DNA from: Tragulus kanchil
Lineage: Eukaryota > Chordata > Mammalia > Artiodactyla > Tragulidae
Reading direction: 5' to 3'
DNA: 64,000 bases
NCBI GenBank assembly: GCA_022376925.1
Contig: JAIOJX010000004.1
Span: 174,373,501 to 174,437,500, forward strand
A program made the position numbers and the translations under genes. The notes below the pieces were generated by a model, which was given only the letters and a program-made list of their open reading frames with translations, did no database searches and was not told the origin of the DNA. Positions 47,276 to 58,923 of this stretch are shown here, one piece after another; within the stretch, counting starts at the first letter, position 1, and the number at the start of each line of letters is the position of its first letter.

Positions 47276-49509
47276 CAGGGACCCTGTCGAAACCAAGCCC
47301 CACAAGCACCCTCAAGCATCTCTTGGCTGTTCCTTACCACTTCCTACTCTTGCACATCTTTTAAGGGGGTGCCCAGTTGTGTGTTTGAAGATGTTCAGCT
47401 TCACATCTTCAGTTTTGTTGGTCCAAGCTCCATGCAGCCACTGAAAGACTGTATTTCTCCATCTTCCAGCAGTAACTCTCCGGCAGAGGCCAAACCTGGA
47501 CCCTCTCGGCATCTGGCTGTGCCCAGAGTGGCCAGTTCCTCCCGGGCAGGGGCGGCTGCAGAGCCTCCGTGTCAACTGACCGCACCTCTAGGGTTTGTTC
47601 TTCCCTCTGGGTTCTCAGGGCCGTCCTCCCTGTGGCCTTGGTCTCCTGGGCACCACAGGGTAGGCACTTGCATTGTGCTTTTAAGAGTTTTCCGTTCAGG
47701 CCTTTGCACTCCAGCCCTGACCAGTTCCAGAGGCCAGCCGGTGTCTGGAAGGAGAAGCCAGACCTGCTTCGCGCCTGCCTCCTCACGTCTCCGGCTTCGC
47801 CCCGCAGAGCCGCGCTCCTGAAGAGCGCGCTGTTCTCTCTGTTCCTCTGGGACCCGCTTGGGTGTGCTGGACCTGGTCGGAACTTCGCATGGGCCTCTCT
47901 CCCTCTTCTGTGTGTGCTCCGCCATTTCTGTCGTGAAGCTCCAGCCCCCCGGGCCTGTCTTCCAGTTCACGAATCCTCTGCTCTGCTTTCTCCAGTCTGG
48001 CTTTATCCAGATAGTCTTAATTTTAGTATCTTTTTTCCACTGAGGGATGGCCATCTGGTTCTCAAGATATAGTCCATACCTGTGTCTTTTCTTCTCTTGT
48101 TTTTATAGCCATTTACAGTCTTTTTTCTTGCTAACTCCAGTATCAGAATGACCTGCTGAGCTTTTCCTGTTGTCTGTTTTCCCCCTTGATTTGGGATCAC
48201 GTGGTCCTGGCTCTTGGCATGGCACGTGAGACACTGCATTAAGAAATTCGAGAGGCTCCAGAGGATGAGTCACCTTTTCCTTTGCTCGGCACAGTGACTG
48301 GGGGCTGACAACCTTCATCCATTTGGGGACCGAGTCAATCTGAGGCTGCTTCACCGTTTTTCAAGGCTCCAGTTGACTCAAAAACAAAAGCCAGGGACCC
48401 TGTCGAAACCAAGCCCCACAAGCACCCTCAAGCATCTCTTGGCTGTTCCTTACCACTTCCTACTCTTGCACATCTTTTAAGGGGGTGCCCAGTTGTGTGT
48501 TTGAAGATGTTCAGCTTCACATCTTCAGTTTTGTTGGTCCAAGCTCCATGCAGCCACTGAAAGACTGTATTTCTCCATCTTCCAGCAGTAACTCTCCGGC
48601 AGAGGCCAAACCTGGACCCTCTCGGCATCTGGCTGTGCCCAGAGTGGCCAGTTCCTCCCGGGCAGGGGCGGCTGCAGAGCCTCCGTGTCAACTGACCGCA
48701 CCTCTAGGGTTTGCTCTTCCCTCTGGGTTCTCAGGGCCGTCCTCCCTGTGGCCTTGGTCTCCTGGGCACCACAGGGTGGGCACTTGCATTGTGCTTTTAA
48801 AAGTTTTCCGTTCAGGCCTTTGCACTCCAGCCCTGACCAGTTCCAGAGGCCAGCCGGTGTCTGGAAGGAGAAGCCAGACCTGCTTCGCGCCTGCCTCCTC
48901 ACGTCTCCGGCTTCGCCCCGCAGAGCCGCGCTCCTGAAGAGCGCGCTGTTCTCTCTGTTCCTCTGGGACCCGCTCGGGTGTGCTGGACCTGGTCGGAACT
49001 TCGCATGGGCCTCTCTCCCTCTTCCGTGTGTGCTCCGCCATTTCTCTTGTGAAGCTCCAGCCCCCCGGGCCTGTCTTCCAGTTCACGAATCCTCTGCTCT
49101 GCTTTCTCCAGTCTGTGGCTTTATCCAGATAGTCTTAATTTTAGTATCTTTTTTCCACTGAGGGATGGCCATCTGGTTCTCAAGATATAGTCCGTACCTG
49201 TGTCTTTTCTTCTCTTGTTTTTATAGCCATTTACAGTCTTTTTTCCTGCTAACTCCAGTATCAGAATGACCTGCTGAGCTTTTCCTGTTGTCTGTTTTCC
49301 CCCTTGATTTGGGATCACGTGGTCCTGGCTCTTGGCATGGCACGTGAGACACTGTATTAAGAAATTCGAGAGGCTCCAGAGGATGAGTCACCTTTTCCTT
49401 TGCTCGGCACAGCGATTGGGGCTGACAACCTTCATCCATCTGGGGATCGAGTCAATCTGAGGCTGCTTCACAGTTTTTCAAGGCTCCAGTTGACTCAAAA
49501 ACAAAAGCC
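47276..49509. repeat. Tandem pair 13 (47276-48391 / 48392-49509)
   Basis: Offset is 1116. Scattered transitions are visible (GGTAGGCAC against GGTGGGCAC; TTAAGAG against TTAAAAG; CTTGGGT against CTCGGGT). No exon is contained. It may be derived partly from an old L1, but I am unsure. Confidence 0.95.
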
Positions 49510-49575
49510 AAATGAACCCAACTAAACAAAAAAATTCCCTCCTAGAGTGTCATCCTCAAAGTTTTTAACTCAGTG

Positions 49576-49784
49576 CATGCCTGTGGGCTGTCACTCAGTC
49601 ATGTCCAACTCGTTGTGGCCCGTGGACTGTAGCCCCCCAGGCGCCTCTGTCTGGGATTCTCCAGCAGGAATCCTGGAGGGGGCTGCCATTTCCTCCTCCA
49701 GGGGATCTTCCCCACCCAGGGACCAAACCCGCATCTCCCGCGTTACAGGCAGATCCTTCACCACTGAGCCGCCCGGGAAGCCCG
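49576..49784 (-). mobile_element. Bov-tA/Bov-A2 SINE
   Basis: Reverse copy: 'cactcagtcatgtccaactc', 'gtggactgtagccccccagg', 'atttcctcctccaggggatc' and head 'gagccgcccgggaagccc'. Confidence 0.92.
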
Positions 49785-50177
49785 GTCCAGTAGGATCTCA
49801 TCTTAACGTAATGACATCTGCAAAGACCTTGTTTTCATTCAAGGTCAGATTTGCAGGAAACTGGGTTCAGATGTAAGCATGTCATTCTGGGGACACCATC
49901 AGCTCGGGAGAGCCCGGCTCCCGAGGGCAGGGGCTTTGCTCGTTTGTTCACCCTGAGTTCCTGGTGGCTTGAACAGTGCCTGGCATGTGCGTGTCCCCTG
50001 AGAGCTCCTGAACTAATTCACAGTGTATTAACCCTTTATCTTCTGCACTACACATACATTTGCAAAAGCTATCATTTGTCTCTGTTTTATTATATCTTCT
50101 GCCATTAAAATGTTTTAAGATTTTTGTACAACCCAATGTATCTATCTTCCATTCTTTCTTCCTCTTTTCTTTTTTCT

Positions 50178-50508
50178 TTTTTTTAAAGATTTATTTTTTT
50201 TTTTTTATTTTTGGGCGGGGGTCGGGTTGGGGAGGGAGGGGAGTGGGTGGGCCACTTCTATTGATCTTTCATTTCTCTATTTTCATCCGTCTTTGTTCCT
50301 TGGCTCCTGTGGGTCTCCCATCGCTGCGGCCTCTGTTGTCGCAGAGCGCCGGCTCTGGGCGCATGTGCTCCAGAGCTCCGGCTCGGTAATTGGACACATC
50401 AGTCCAGCCGCTCCGCGGCACGTGGGATCTTCCCAGGCCAGGGATCGAACCGGCGCCCCTTGCATTGCAAGGCGGTGTCCTTACTCACTGGACCACCAGG
50501 GGAAGCCC
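50178..50508 (-). mobile_element. CHR-like SINE, long-tailed form
   Basis: Nearly the same structure as 2551-2898, including 'aaagatttattt', 'tcgggttggggagggagggg' and 'gggccacttctattgatc'. Head at 50490 reads GGGGCTTCCCCTGGTGGTCC in reverse. Confidence 0.9.
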
Positions 50509-50559
50509 CCCCCCCCTCTTTTCTTTTTTAAAAAAATAATTCCAGGTTTGTAATCTTGC

Positions 50560-50990
50560 TTAATAAAGTATGAGTTTCCATTCTTTCCATGCCTGCTCCC
50601 TCATCTCGGATCTCCCTCTTGTATTTGGTAGATAATCTAGACTTTCTTAAAAGAATTTTTACTGCTTTATTTTTTTAATGTGAATGCTTAATCCATTTGG
50701 AGTTAATTTTTGTATGGAAAATGGGGCTCTTCTATATTTTCTTTGTCATTTGTGAGATTCTCATTGTACTGGAGTATACATCTGACATTTTTGCACATTG
50801 TTCTATGCATCTGTTTCTATATCAATGCAATTTTTTATTTCAGTAATACATCTTTCCTTATTTTTCTTCCTTTTATATTTTCTTGGCTACTCTCAGGCCA
50901 GATTTATATTTTTCCATATAAACTTTATCCAGTTACCCCCCACCCACCATGCATTATTAGAATCATAATTGGACTTGGCCACCACATTTT
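50560..50990 (-). mobile_element. Degraded antisense L1 fragment
   Basis: 'ttaatccatttggagttaat', 'tttttgtatggaaaatgggg' and 'gttctatgcatctgtttcta' resemble L1 ORF2 in reverse. The 191-residue open frame here is repeat-derived. Confidence 0.55.
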
Positions 50991-52841
50991 GGATGCGTGT
51001 TATGCGGTAGCTAGCTCAGGGAGTCTCTGTCCCCGTTGTCTTCCTGTCCCAAGCACGCGGTCCACGAAGGCTCAGGAGCATCGAGGCTGCTCTCGGCCGT
51101 GCTGCCCGCAGACTGCTGGGCGCCTCTCTGGAGCGGTACGCTCCTGTTGCTCATGGAGCCCGAGCCCCACACTCAGTCACGGGTGTGACTCCAGATTGAG
51201 TCGCCAGGGCTGGGCTGCTGTCACTGGTTGCCAAGCACCCCTGGGCAGTACTCCCAGTGGAGTTATTTGGGGGTCTCTGTGCTGAAGCCCATCACTGGGG
51301 GCAGGTGCCGGTGTCTCTGGGCTCCAGGCTCCTCCTGTGTAAGGGAACCCGTGGCTCTTCAGTCAGGCTCTCTTCCTCAGTGGTGCTTGGGACACCTCCA
51401 TTGCCTCCTGGAGCCACGTCGGCCGCTCTGAAGTCAGCCCTGGCCCCGTCGCTGGGCCGTGCCTGCTGGGACTCTGCTTCCCCTCCCCGCGTCTGAGCCC
51501 GTGTCTCCCGAGCAGCCTCCCGCCCCCGCCCGCCGTCCGTGCTCTCCCGCAAGGGGCTTCTGCCTGAGAGGCTCTGCGTCCTGTGAATATCCCTTCCATC
51601 CTTACAGTGTTCCTGCCGCTTAAGGAACTAAAGGAAATCCTCTTACCTTAACTGCACTCACAACAGGAAACGGCATCTGAGAGCAAATGCACTGCGGCCT
51701 GGGCGGCTGACAGCCCGCGGCGCCTCTCGTGTGGGCTGCGTCCGCGGCGAGCCCTCTGTGTGCCGGGCCACGGGGACAGTCAGACCGTGCGCCCGGATAC
51801 GCGAGGAGGCCTTTGCTGAAAGAGTTTCAGCTTCCTATCCATGCATGAGTCTGCTTTAAAAGTTCTGCACTCTTTTCCAGCCTTGGTCCTCTAGTCCCCA
51901 GGGGCAGACCTGCATGTGATCAGATCGTCTTGATGACTGAATTCCGATTATTTCTAAGCTCTGACCACCAGCTGATCGTGGGGGAGGGGCTGGAAGTGCA
52001 GGTGTTCCTGCGCGGCGGGGAGGGGGCGTGGGGAGACGGACTAGCTCTGAAATTCTAGAGAAGACTTGCTTTTTGCCTGTTTCATTTTAACTATGAATGT
52101 GTATGTCAAGAAACAGAAATAATGTTACTTATTAAGAATAAAATGCAGAACTCTCATTGTTTTTTTCACACATTGCTGGTCAGAGACTCTCCAGTTAGGT
52201 GGGGGAGTGGCTGAAGAAGCCGTCTCCGTATTTTGGGCCCCTGACTTCTACCTTCTTCTCGTACTTTACCCTCTGAGTCTCTGGCTTCTTCGTAGAGATG
52301 AGTGCAGACCTGGCTCTTTTCCTTGGTTCCCCAGGCTGGCATTTTCTGAAGAGAACAGGACCGAGTGCAGTGTCAGGGAGGAGCCGTGGAGATCGTGGCT
52401 GCCCGGCACCCGAGCCGTGGCACGCCGGCGTCCGCGGCTTCCGTAGTTCAGGTCTTGAAGGGGCTGCTGCCCCACGGCTCGGAGCCCGCCTCCCTTTCCC
52501 CCTGCGTCCTCGTGCGTGTCTCAGGGGACTGCGTCTTCTTGTCCTGCCTGGTGGCACTCTGGATAGCCCGGCTACTTCCTAGGCCGGGCTAGATGACCAC
52601 TTTGCACTCTGCCTCGTGTGGACTGTCTCCCATCTGACTCAAGATTCACCCAGGCCTGCTGCAGGCATTGGGAGAGCGTCCGGGGTTCCTTACACGGACG
52701 TCCCCGCCTCCTCTTGCTGTCCAGCGTTTACTGAGCACCTACTGTGCGCTCTTGGGGATGCAGAGGAGGAAAAGAAGCGCTGGGAATCTCTCCATCCAGC
52801 AGCCCTTTGGCAGGGGCCTGCACGTGTTCGGTACCATAGGA
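50991..52841. other. Intron, no feature recognised
   Basis: GC-rich and partly CpG-rich (51470-51550, 51700-51800). A weak L2/MIR-like motif 'tttactgagcacctactgtg' occurs at 52728. No exon in phase. Confidence 0.5.
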
Positions 52842-53066
52842 GCGTGCGTGCTAGGGTGCTTCCGTCGTGTCCAGCTCTTGTGACCCCGTGGACTGTATGT
52901 AGCCCACCAGGCTCCTTTGTCCATGGGATTCTCCAGGCAAGAATACAGGAGTGAGTTGCCATGCCCTTCTCCAGGGCATCTTCCCAACCCAGGGATCAAA
53001 CTCGCACTTCCTGAGGTTCCTGCATTGCAGGTGATTCTTTGCCACTGAGCCCCCCGGGAAGCCCCC
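52842..53066 (-). mobile_element. Bov-tA/Bov-A2 SINE
   Basis: Reverse copy: 'cgtcgtgtccagctcttgtg', 'tgggattctccaggcaagaa', 'cttctccagggcatcttccc' and head 'gccccccgggaagcccc'. Confidence 0.92.
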
Positions 53067-53559
53067 CACGGGAGGGAGTGTTTGTGATAGAAGCAAGCAG
53101 AGGGGCTGTGGCTGCTCAGAAAAGAGGTTTGCCACTGCAGCTGGAGGTGGTGGCTGGGAAGACGCTCCTGAGCTGGTCCTCGCTGTGATCTAAGCGAGCA
53201 TCGTGGGAGTTCTGTCTCCCGTGTGGCTGACTCAGCTCCTGCTAGGCCTGCTTTCCTACAGCCATCAACTGTGAACACCGGGCAGTGCTAAGCAAGTCAG
53301 TAAATTAATGAATAAGTAACTAAATAAAGTACCGGAAGGCCCTGGAGAATGCAACTAAGCACGGTCTGGAGAGGAGTCCACTCTCGGAGATGGGAATTGC
53401 GTGGGGAAATGTTCCCATTCTCTCAGCTTTTCACCTGAGTGAAGGCTGAAGTTGGTGCCACATAAGGTAGATAAAACTGATAGAAAAGCAGCAGTCTTTC
53501 CAGACTTCTGAGCCATAGGGAAGGAAAGGGAGATTTCCATAGAGAACAGAGCCAGAGCG

Positions 53560-54905
53560 TGGATGTTCCAGGCTCTGTTGATAAGTTCCACCCACATCTC
53601 TGGCTGACCCTGATGATGCTCAAGCAGGGCAGACGGCAGGGAGCCTGGCTCAGGACAAAAGAGCCAAACTGAGATTCAAACTGCTGCCCGGCAGACAGAG
53701 TCCAACCAGGTCTCCTGTGAACGCAAACAAATAAACATAGAATCCAGAATCTTCCCGTCATAGCAGTCATCGTGTCCAGGAAACCATCCAGCCTTATTCA
53801 GCGTATGAAGAAATCAGGCAGTGCGACCTTTCCCAAGAGCAAAGACTCTGAGAGGGTCCAGATGTGAGGCTAAGCCCTTGGGACCTTTAACCATTATAAT
53901 TGTGCAAAGGAAAGTATACTTATAATGAATGAAAACATAGGATATCTCAGCAGAGAGGCAGAATTTATGAAGAAAGCCAAATGGACATTCTAGAACTGAA
54001 GAATAAAATCTCTGAAATAAAAATTCACCAAAACGAAAAGCACCAGATGGGCTTAAGCCACAGAATGGAGCGGGCAGGAGGAAGGATATGGACGGGAAGA
54101 CACACCAGCAGCAGGCACACAGACCGGAGAAGAGAAAGAAAGAGACTCGAAAAGAAACGGAACAGGGCCGGAGGGGAGAGTGGAGCAGCGTCAGGTGCAG
54201 CTCGGGTGACTGGAGTCGCAGAGGAAAGGCAGCCCAGGAAAGAAGACGTATGTAAAGAAATAATGGTGGGAATTTCCCAATTTGGGGTGCAAAGTTTACA
54301 TGTATAAATTCAAGAAGCACAGACAACCCCTAAAAGGATAAATACAAAGAAAAATCATATATACACTGAAAAACAACACCAAAGAGAGAAGTCTTATAAC
54401 AGCAGGTGAAAGATGACCAGTACATGGGGGACAGTGATTTGAATCAATCACCTCTTATCAGAAACCGGAGAAGGAAATGGCAGCCCACTCGAGTGTTCTT
54501 GCCTGGAGAACCTCGTGGAGCGAGGCGCCTGGCGGGCTGCAGTCCACGGGCCGCGGAGCGTCAGACGCAGCTGAGTGACTCTCAATGTTCACTGAGCAGA
54601 GACGGTGGCGGTCAGAGAACAGCGGGACAGAAAGGCTGCCCTGCAGAAATGAAAACACACAGAGTTCACCCCAGAGTTTACATCCAGCAGAAGTCCCCTC
54701 TGAGAATGAAGGTGAGATAAAGATGTTTTCAGATTGAACAACAAGCTAAGATAATCCATTGCCAACATATCTTCACCATAAGAAATGCTAGAGGAAGTTC
54801 TCCTGGCTGAAGGAATTCCATATTGAATGGATACTCAGAGGATCACAAGGAAGAAGGAACCCTGGAAATGGTCCTATTTACTATTCAATTACATACAAAG
54901 GGCTA
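53560..54905 (+). mobile_element. Old L1 fragment split by a Bov-A2-like SINE
   Basis: 'acattctagaactgaagaat', 'ctctgaaataaaaattcacc', and later 'agatgttttcagattgaaca' and 'agaaatgctagaggaagttc' follow an old L1 5'/ORF1 region. The SINE at 54461 interrupts it. No intact frame. Confidence 0.65.
54461..54592 (+). mobile_element. Bov-A2-like SINE fragment
   Basis: 'ggagaaggaaatggcagccc', 'actcgagtgttcttgcctgg' and 'cagacgcagctgagtgactc'. The tRNA-like head is missing. Confidence 0.88.
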
Positions 54906-54931
54906 GTGTGTCTTAATTAAAAATGCATTTG

Positions 54932-55204
54932 GGGGCTTCCCTGGTGGCCCAGTGGGTAAAGACACCACCTTGCAGTGCGAGGGATGCTGGTTCGAGCCCT
55001 GGCCTGGGAAGATCCCATGTGCCGCAGAGTGGCTGGACCGATGTGTCCAACTACTGAGCCAGAGCTCTGGAGTGCATGCGCCTGGAGCCGGTGCTCTGCG
55101 GCAAGAGAGGCCACTGTGATGGGAGGCCCACACAGGCCAAAGAACAAAGATAAATACATGAAAGATCAATAGAAGTGGCCAAAAAAAAACCCCAAAAACC
55201 CAGC
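54932..55204 (+). mobile_element. CHR-like tRNA-derived SINE
   Basis: 'ggggcttccctggtggccca', 'gctggttcgagccctggcct', 'gatcaatagaagtggcc' and an A/C-rich tail. Confidence 0.9.
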
Positions 55205-56239
55205 TTAAAAAAAATGCACTTGGGTACTTGAAGCAGACATCTTAACATTTGTCTTGTAGGGTGTTACAATGTGAAAAAAATGACAACTCCAGCTTAAAGG
55301 AGAAGGGGCAGCGTAGGAGTCTCCATGGTTGCGAGATTCCCAACTTTCGGGTGACATGGTTCAATGTTATTAAGTAGACTGTGAAAAATCAAAGCTGCCT
55401 GTTGCACTCCCCAGACCAGCCCCCACAGAAACGGTGCCCCGGGCACAGCCAACAGGCTTCCTCACACAGAGGCTGGCGGGTGTTTCCTCAGAGTGCTGGG
55501 CACTGCAGAAGCTGGTCTTGGAAAGCCCGAGTCCCTCCCATACCCTCTGGTTACTGGGCACCTGCCCTGGAGCACTGCTCTTCACCAAGCGATCCCAGCA
55601 AGGGTTCCATGAAGTGGTGCGGCTTCCTAAGGAAGAACCAGTCTACGATTTAAGTCAAGTTCCAGGAACGGCTGGAGTGGCCGTTTGGAGACTGAGAACG
55701 TGCCAGGTCACAGCTGATTCCTCTTTGAGGAACTCTCCTCTGGAATTGCCTCCTAGAAAAGACGGAAGGACCAGACTTGGTGGTTAAACACTGGAAAGTC
55801 CGCTTTATCAGTGTTGCAGTTTAGCCCTACGTTTTATTATAAGTTGCCTCCAAGGGCTGAGGTAATTTGAGTTGCTGTGCGGCCATGATCATCCCAGGAA
55901 TGACGGGTGCGCAGGCAGGCCTGAGAGCCTCGGGGGTTGGTGAAGATCTCGCGCCTCTCTGGGGCTGCGGGCCGGTGCCTGGCGTCTGGGGAGCTCTGAG
56001 CCCGGGGGGCACCACACGCCCGCACCCTCAGGACAGGCTGCCTGAGGCGCGCCCTGCCTCCCCAGCTCCTCAACACTCCAGGCTGCGAAACATTTGCCTG
56101 CAGACATGTTCCTACTATCTATTGCATATGTTTTTATGAAAGGACTGAGCAGGAGGAATTTGCAATGAATTATTCATGTGTCATTGTTTTCAAATACGAA
56201 GTTATTTTCTCAAAGACATCCATTAATCCCTCCATTTCA

Positions 56240-56620
56240 GAGCTCGCGGCTGCCCCGGTGCCTGGGCGCGGGCCACAGCAGGCTGTCTAAATGCTCGCTC
56301 CGGCCCGAGTTGGGACGGGCTCCCGCACCGAGCGGGCGGGCGGGTGTGTGTACGGACGCGCGGAGTGTCTGGAACTCCCGGGCACGCACTCAGCCCCGGT
56401 CCCCAGGCAGCCCTCGAGTAGTCTTGACAGCCAGCGCTGCTCCCCGCCTCCCGAGCCCCAGGCCGCCCCGCGGCACCTGCATCCGCCTTCCTTTCTCTCT
56501 GCTTCCCATCCCGCATCGCCCAGCCGCAGCGTGTTTACTTCCACGGACACACAAGCCCCTCCGCGGCCAGGGCCTGCCCCCGTGTGGCTGCACTGCTGTC
56601 GTGAGTACCTTGGTGCCGCC
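56240..56620. other. CpG-dense intronic stretch
   Basis: Many CpG dinucleotides and GGGCGGGCGGGC-like boxes near 56330. Overlapping open frames on both strands arise from the base composition. No exon and no promoter motif that I can defend. Confidence 0.45.
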
Positions 56621-56929
56621 AAGTCTCACAGCTCTAGCCTGCGGGTCCAGGGCCGAAGGCACCACCGTCAGACCCAGGAACCCAGGGGCTCGCCTCCTGA
56701 TGGCTTCCTGGGATGTGGGGGTGTGGGGGGTGGCCTTGCAACCGCTCGCCGGAGGCTTCTCGCCCTCTGCTGTCCCCGCAGACGAGCCTTTGCCTATTGG
56801 TTCGTTTGGATACGTGTGAGGGTGCCAGGGCCCCACGGAAGAGCCCTTCCCCCACTTCCTACGGTCATTTCCCATCTGTTTCCACCTGCCCTCCTCTCTG
56901 TCTGGAGCCCAGTGACCTTGTTCCAGCAG

Positions 56930-57045
56930 TGGCCCGCATCATAGTGGTTAAGAGGAAGAACTGAGTTTGGATCCCTGGTCTGTCACTTATGAGACTGGAG
57001 CAACTCTCATAGCCCCAGTTTCTGCATCTTTAAAATGCAGCGATG
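56930..57045 (+). mobile_element. MIR
   Basis: 'catcatagtggttaagagga', 'gtttggatccctggtctgtc' and 'agtttctgcatctttaaaat' are MIR core and 3' side. Confidence 0.8.
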
Positions 57046-57333
57046 TCCGCAGCCCAAGTGCCAGGCTGACCGAAGCCAGGGGCTAGGCGCCCGCCTGCGC
57101 CTCTGTCCACTCACGTGCTCCATACACAAGCCTTGCCCTGGGCCCCAGCCCGAGGGCGCCCGGCCCCGCCTGCAGGCGCCTGGGGGGAGGGACAGACAAG
57201 TCACAGTCACGCTGGCCCACAGGGGCCATGGTGAGGAGCCCACCGCGGGGCCGGAGGGGTCAGCCCGCGCGGTCAGCCAGCAAGGACCCCGGGACCACCT
57301 GACAGCCTCTTCCTCGCTTGTCTTTCTCGTCAG

Positions 57334-57448
57334 GTCCTGGAAGATACCGGAATGCCCATGGATGACGACCAATACGCCCTGCTGGCCGCAAAGCTGGGCT
57401 ATGAGAAAGACGGGATGAGCTACCTAGACTTTGCAACAGGATTCGAAG
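57334..57448 (+). CDS. EFCAB6: EFCAB6 exon h (first copy)
   Basis: This 115-nt exon in phase 0-1 has acceptor CTTTCTCGTCAG and donor GAAG|GTAGCG. It encodes VLEDTGMPMDDDQYALLAAK followed by LGYEKDGMSYLDFATGFE. The first part is an entering helix. The loop around LGYEKDGMSYLD keeps Gly6 and aligned acidic residues only in part, and LDFATGF is the exiting helix. This is one of the most recognisable EFCAB6 segments. It follows exon g (DFRK) directly in phase. The open frame runs on to 58038 through intron sequence without meaning. A duplicate lies at 58418-58532. Confidence 0.93.
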
Positions 57449-58417
57449 GTAGCGGACGGCCAGGTGCAGACCTGGCTCCCAGCCTTCCCGCGTGGGGCCC
57501 GCGGCTGCTGGGCTTAAGGCAGTGTGCGCCGAGAGGCCGAAACCGTGTAGGTCCTGGAATGAAACAGACATTCTCGGTTAATTTTATCTGTGTTTCAGGC
57601 TTTTTGTTCCCCTCCGCTCCGCTGCACCATGAGTGCAGAATTTTGTCTGACGGAGCCTCCTACAAACAGTGGGAGCACACATGGTTTCTAAAGCGGCCTC
57701 CCCAGCCCGCCCTCCTCCAGTCGCTGCTCGTGTCCTCCGAGGCTTTCCTCCTAAAAGTGGAGGCGGGCGTCTGGAATCAGTGCCGCCCGTGCGCCAGCAA
57801 GGGACGTGTCCAAAAGAGGCAGCGGCTCGCCTCCGATCACCCGGCCACTGTCCCTCCCCGCCCCGCCCCGCCCGCTGCCCGGGGACCACGGTGCACCGTG
57901 CGGTCTGTGCCGGGAGCGCGTGCCGCCTGCTCCTGTCCTGCCGTCCCAGCCACACGCCCGGCAGCCGGAGGACCAGCACCCCGCCGCCCCCTTCTCAGCT
58001 CGGTCGTTTCTCCCTTCCCTCCTCTCCGTGCTTACTGAAGTGCGGATGGGCACATAAGCCCTCCAGAAAAGCTGCAGAAATTGCACGTCTGTGTCCACGA
58101 TTCCATGGGGTCTCTGGGGCTGACGGCGCAGGGCAAGGGCGGGCGGAGCCGTGCAGCCTGCAGCCCCTAGGCGCCCGCCTGCGCCTCTGTCCACTCACGT
58201 GCTCCATACACAAGCCTTGCCCTGGGCCCCAGCCCGAGGGCGCCCGGCCCCGCCTGCAGGCGCCTGGGGGGAGGGACAGACAAGTCACAGTCACGCTGGC
58301 CCACAGGGGCCATGGTGAGGAGCCCACCGCGGGGCCGGAGGGGTCAGCCCGCGCGGTCAGCCAGCAAGGACCCCGGGACCACCTGACAGCCTCTTCCTCG
58401 CTTGTCTTTCTCGTCAG

Positions 58418-58532
58418 GTCCTGGAAGATACCGGAATGCCCATGGATGACGACCAATACGCCCTGCTGGCCGCAAAGCTGGGCTATGAGAAAGACGGGAT
58501 GAGCTACCTAGACTTTGCAACAGGATTCGAAG
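58418..58532 (+). CDS. EFCAB6: EFCAB6 exon h, duplicate copy
   Basis: This copy is identical to 57334-57448 in exon and splice sites, displaced 1084 bp in tandem pair 14; several hundred flanking bases also match without a visible change. The exon is phase 0-1, so tandem use would shift the frame. It is most likely one genomic exon written twice. Confidence 0.83.
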
Positions 58533-58923
58533 GTAGCGGACGGCCAGGTGCAGACCTGGCTCCCAGCCTTCCCGCGTGGGGCCCGCGGCTGCTGGGCTTA
58601 AGGCAGTGTGCGCCGAGAGGCCGAAACCGTGTAGGTCCTGGAATGAAACAGACATTCTCGGTTAATTTTATCTGTGTTTCAGGCTTTTTGTTCCCCTCCG
58701 CTCCGCTGCACCATGAGTGCAGAATTTTGTCTGACGGAGCCTCCTACAAACAGTGGGAGCACACATGGTTTCTAAAGCGGCCTCCCCAGCCCGCCCTCCT
58801 CCAGTCGCTGCTCGTGTCCTCCGAGGCTTTCCTCCTAAAAGTGGAGGCGGGCGTCTGGAATCAGTGCCGCCCGTGCGCCAGCAAGGGACGTGTCCAAAAG
58901 AGGCAGCGGCTCGCCTCCGATCA

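Noticed and set aside
50710..51285. 191-residue open frame
   Set aside because: The first half is antisense L1, the second half unrelated intron; a chance frame.
56178..56944. Two overlapping open frames of more than 210 residues
   Set aside because: CpG-rich, low-complexity composition with long frames on both strands; no homology that I recognise and no splice logic.
57669..58502. 277-residue open frame, the longest in the window
   Set aside because: It runs across exon h's intron, the junction of pair 14 and the next exon copy in a different frame from EFCAB6. Length is due to GC-rich composition.
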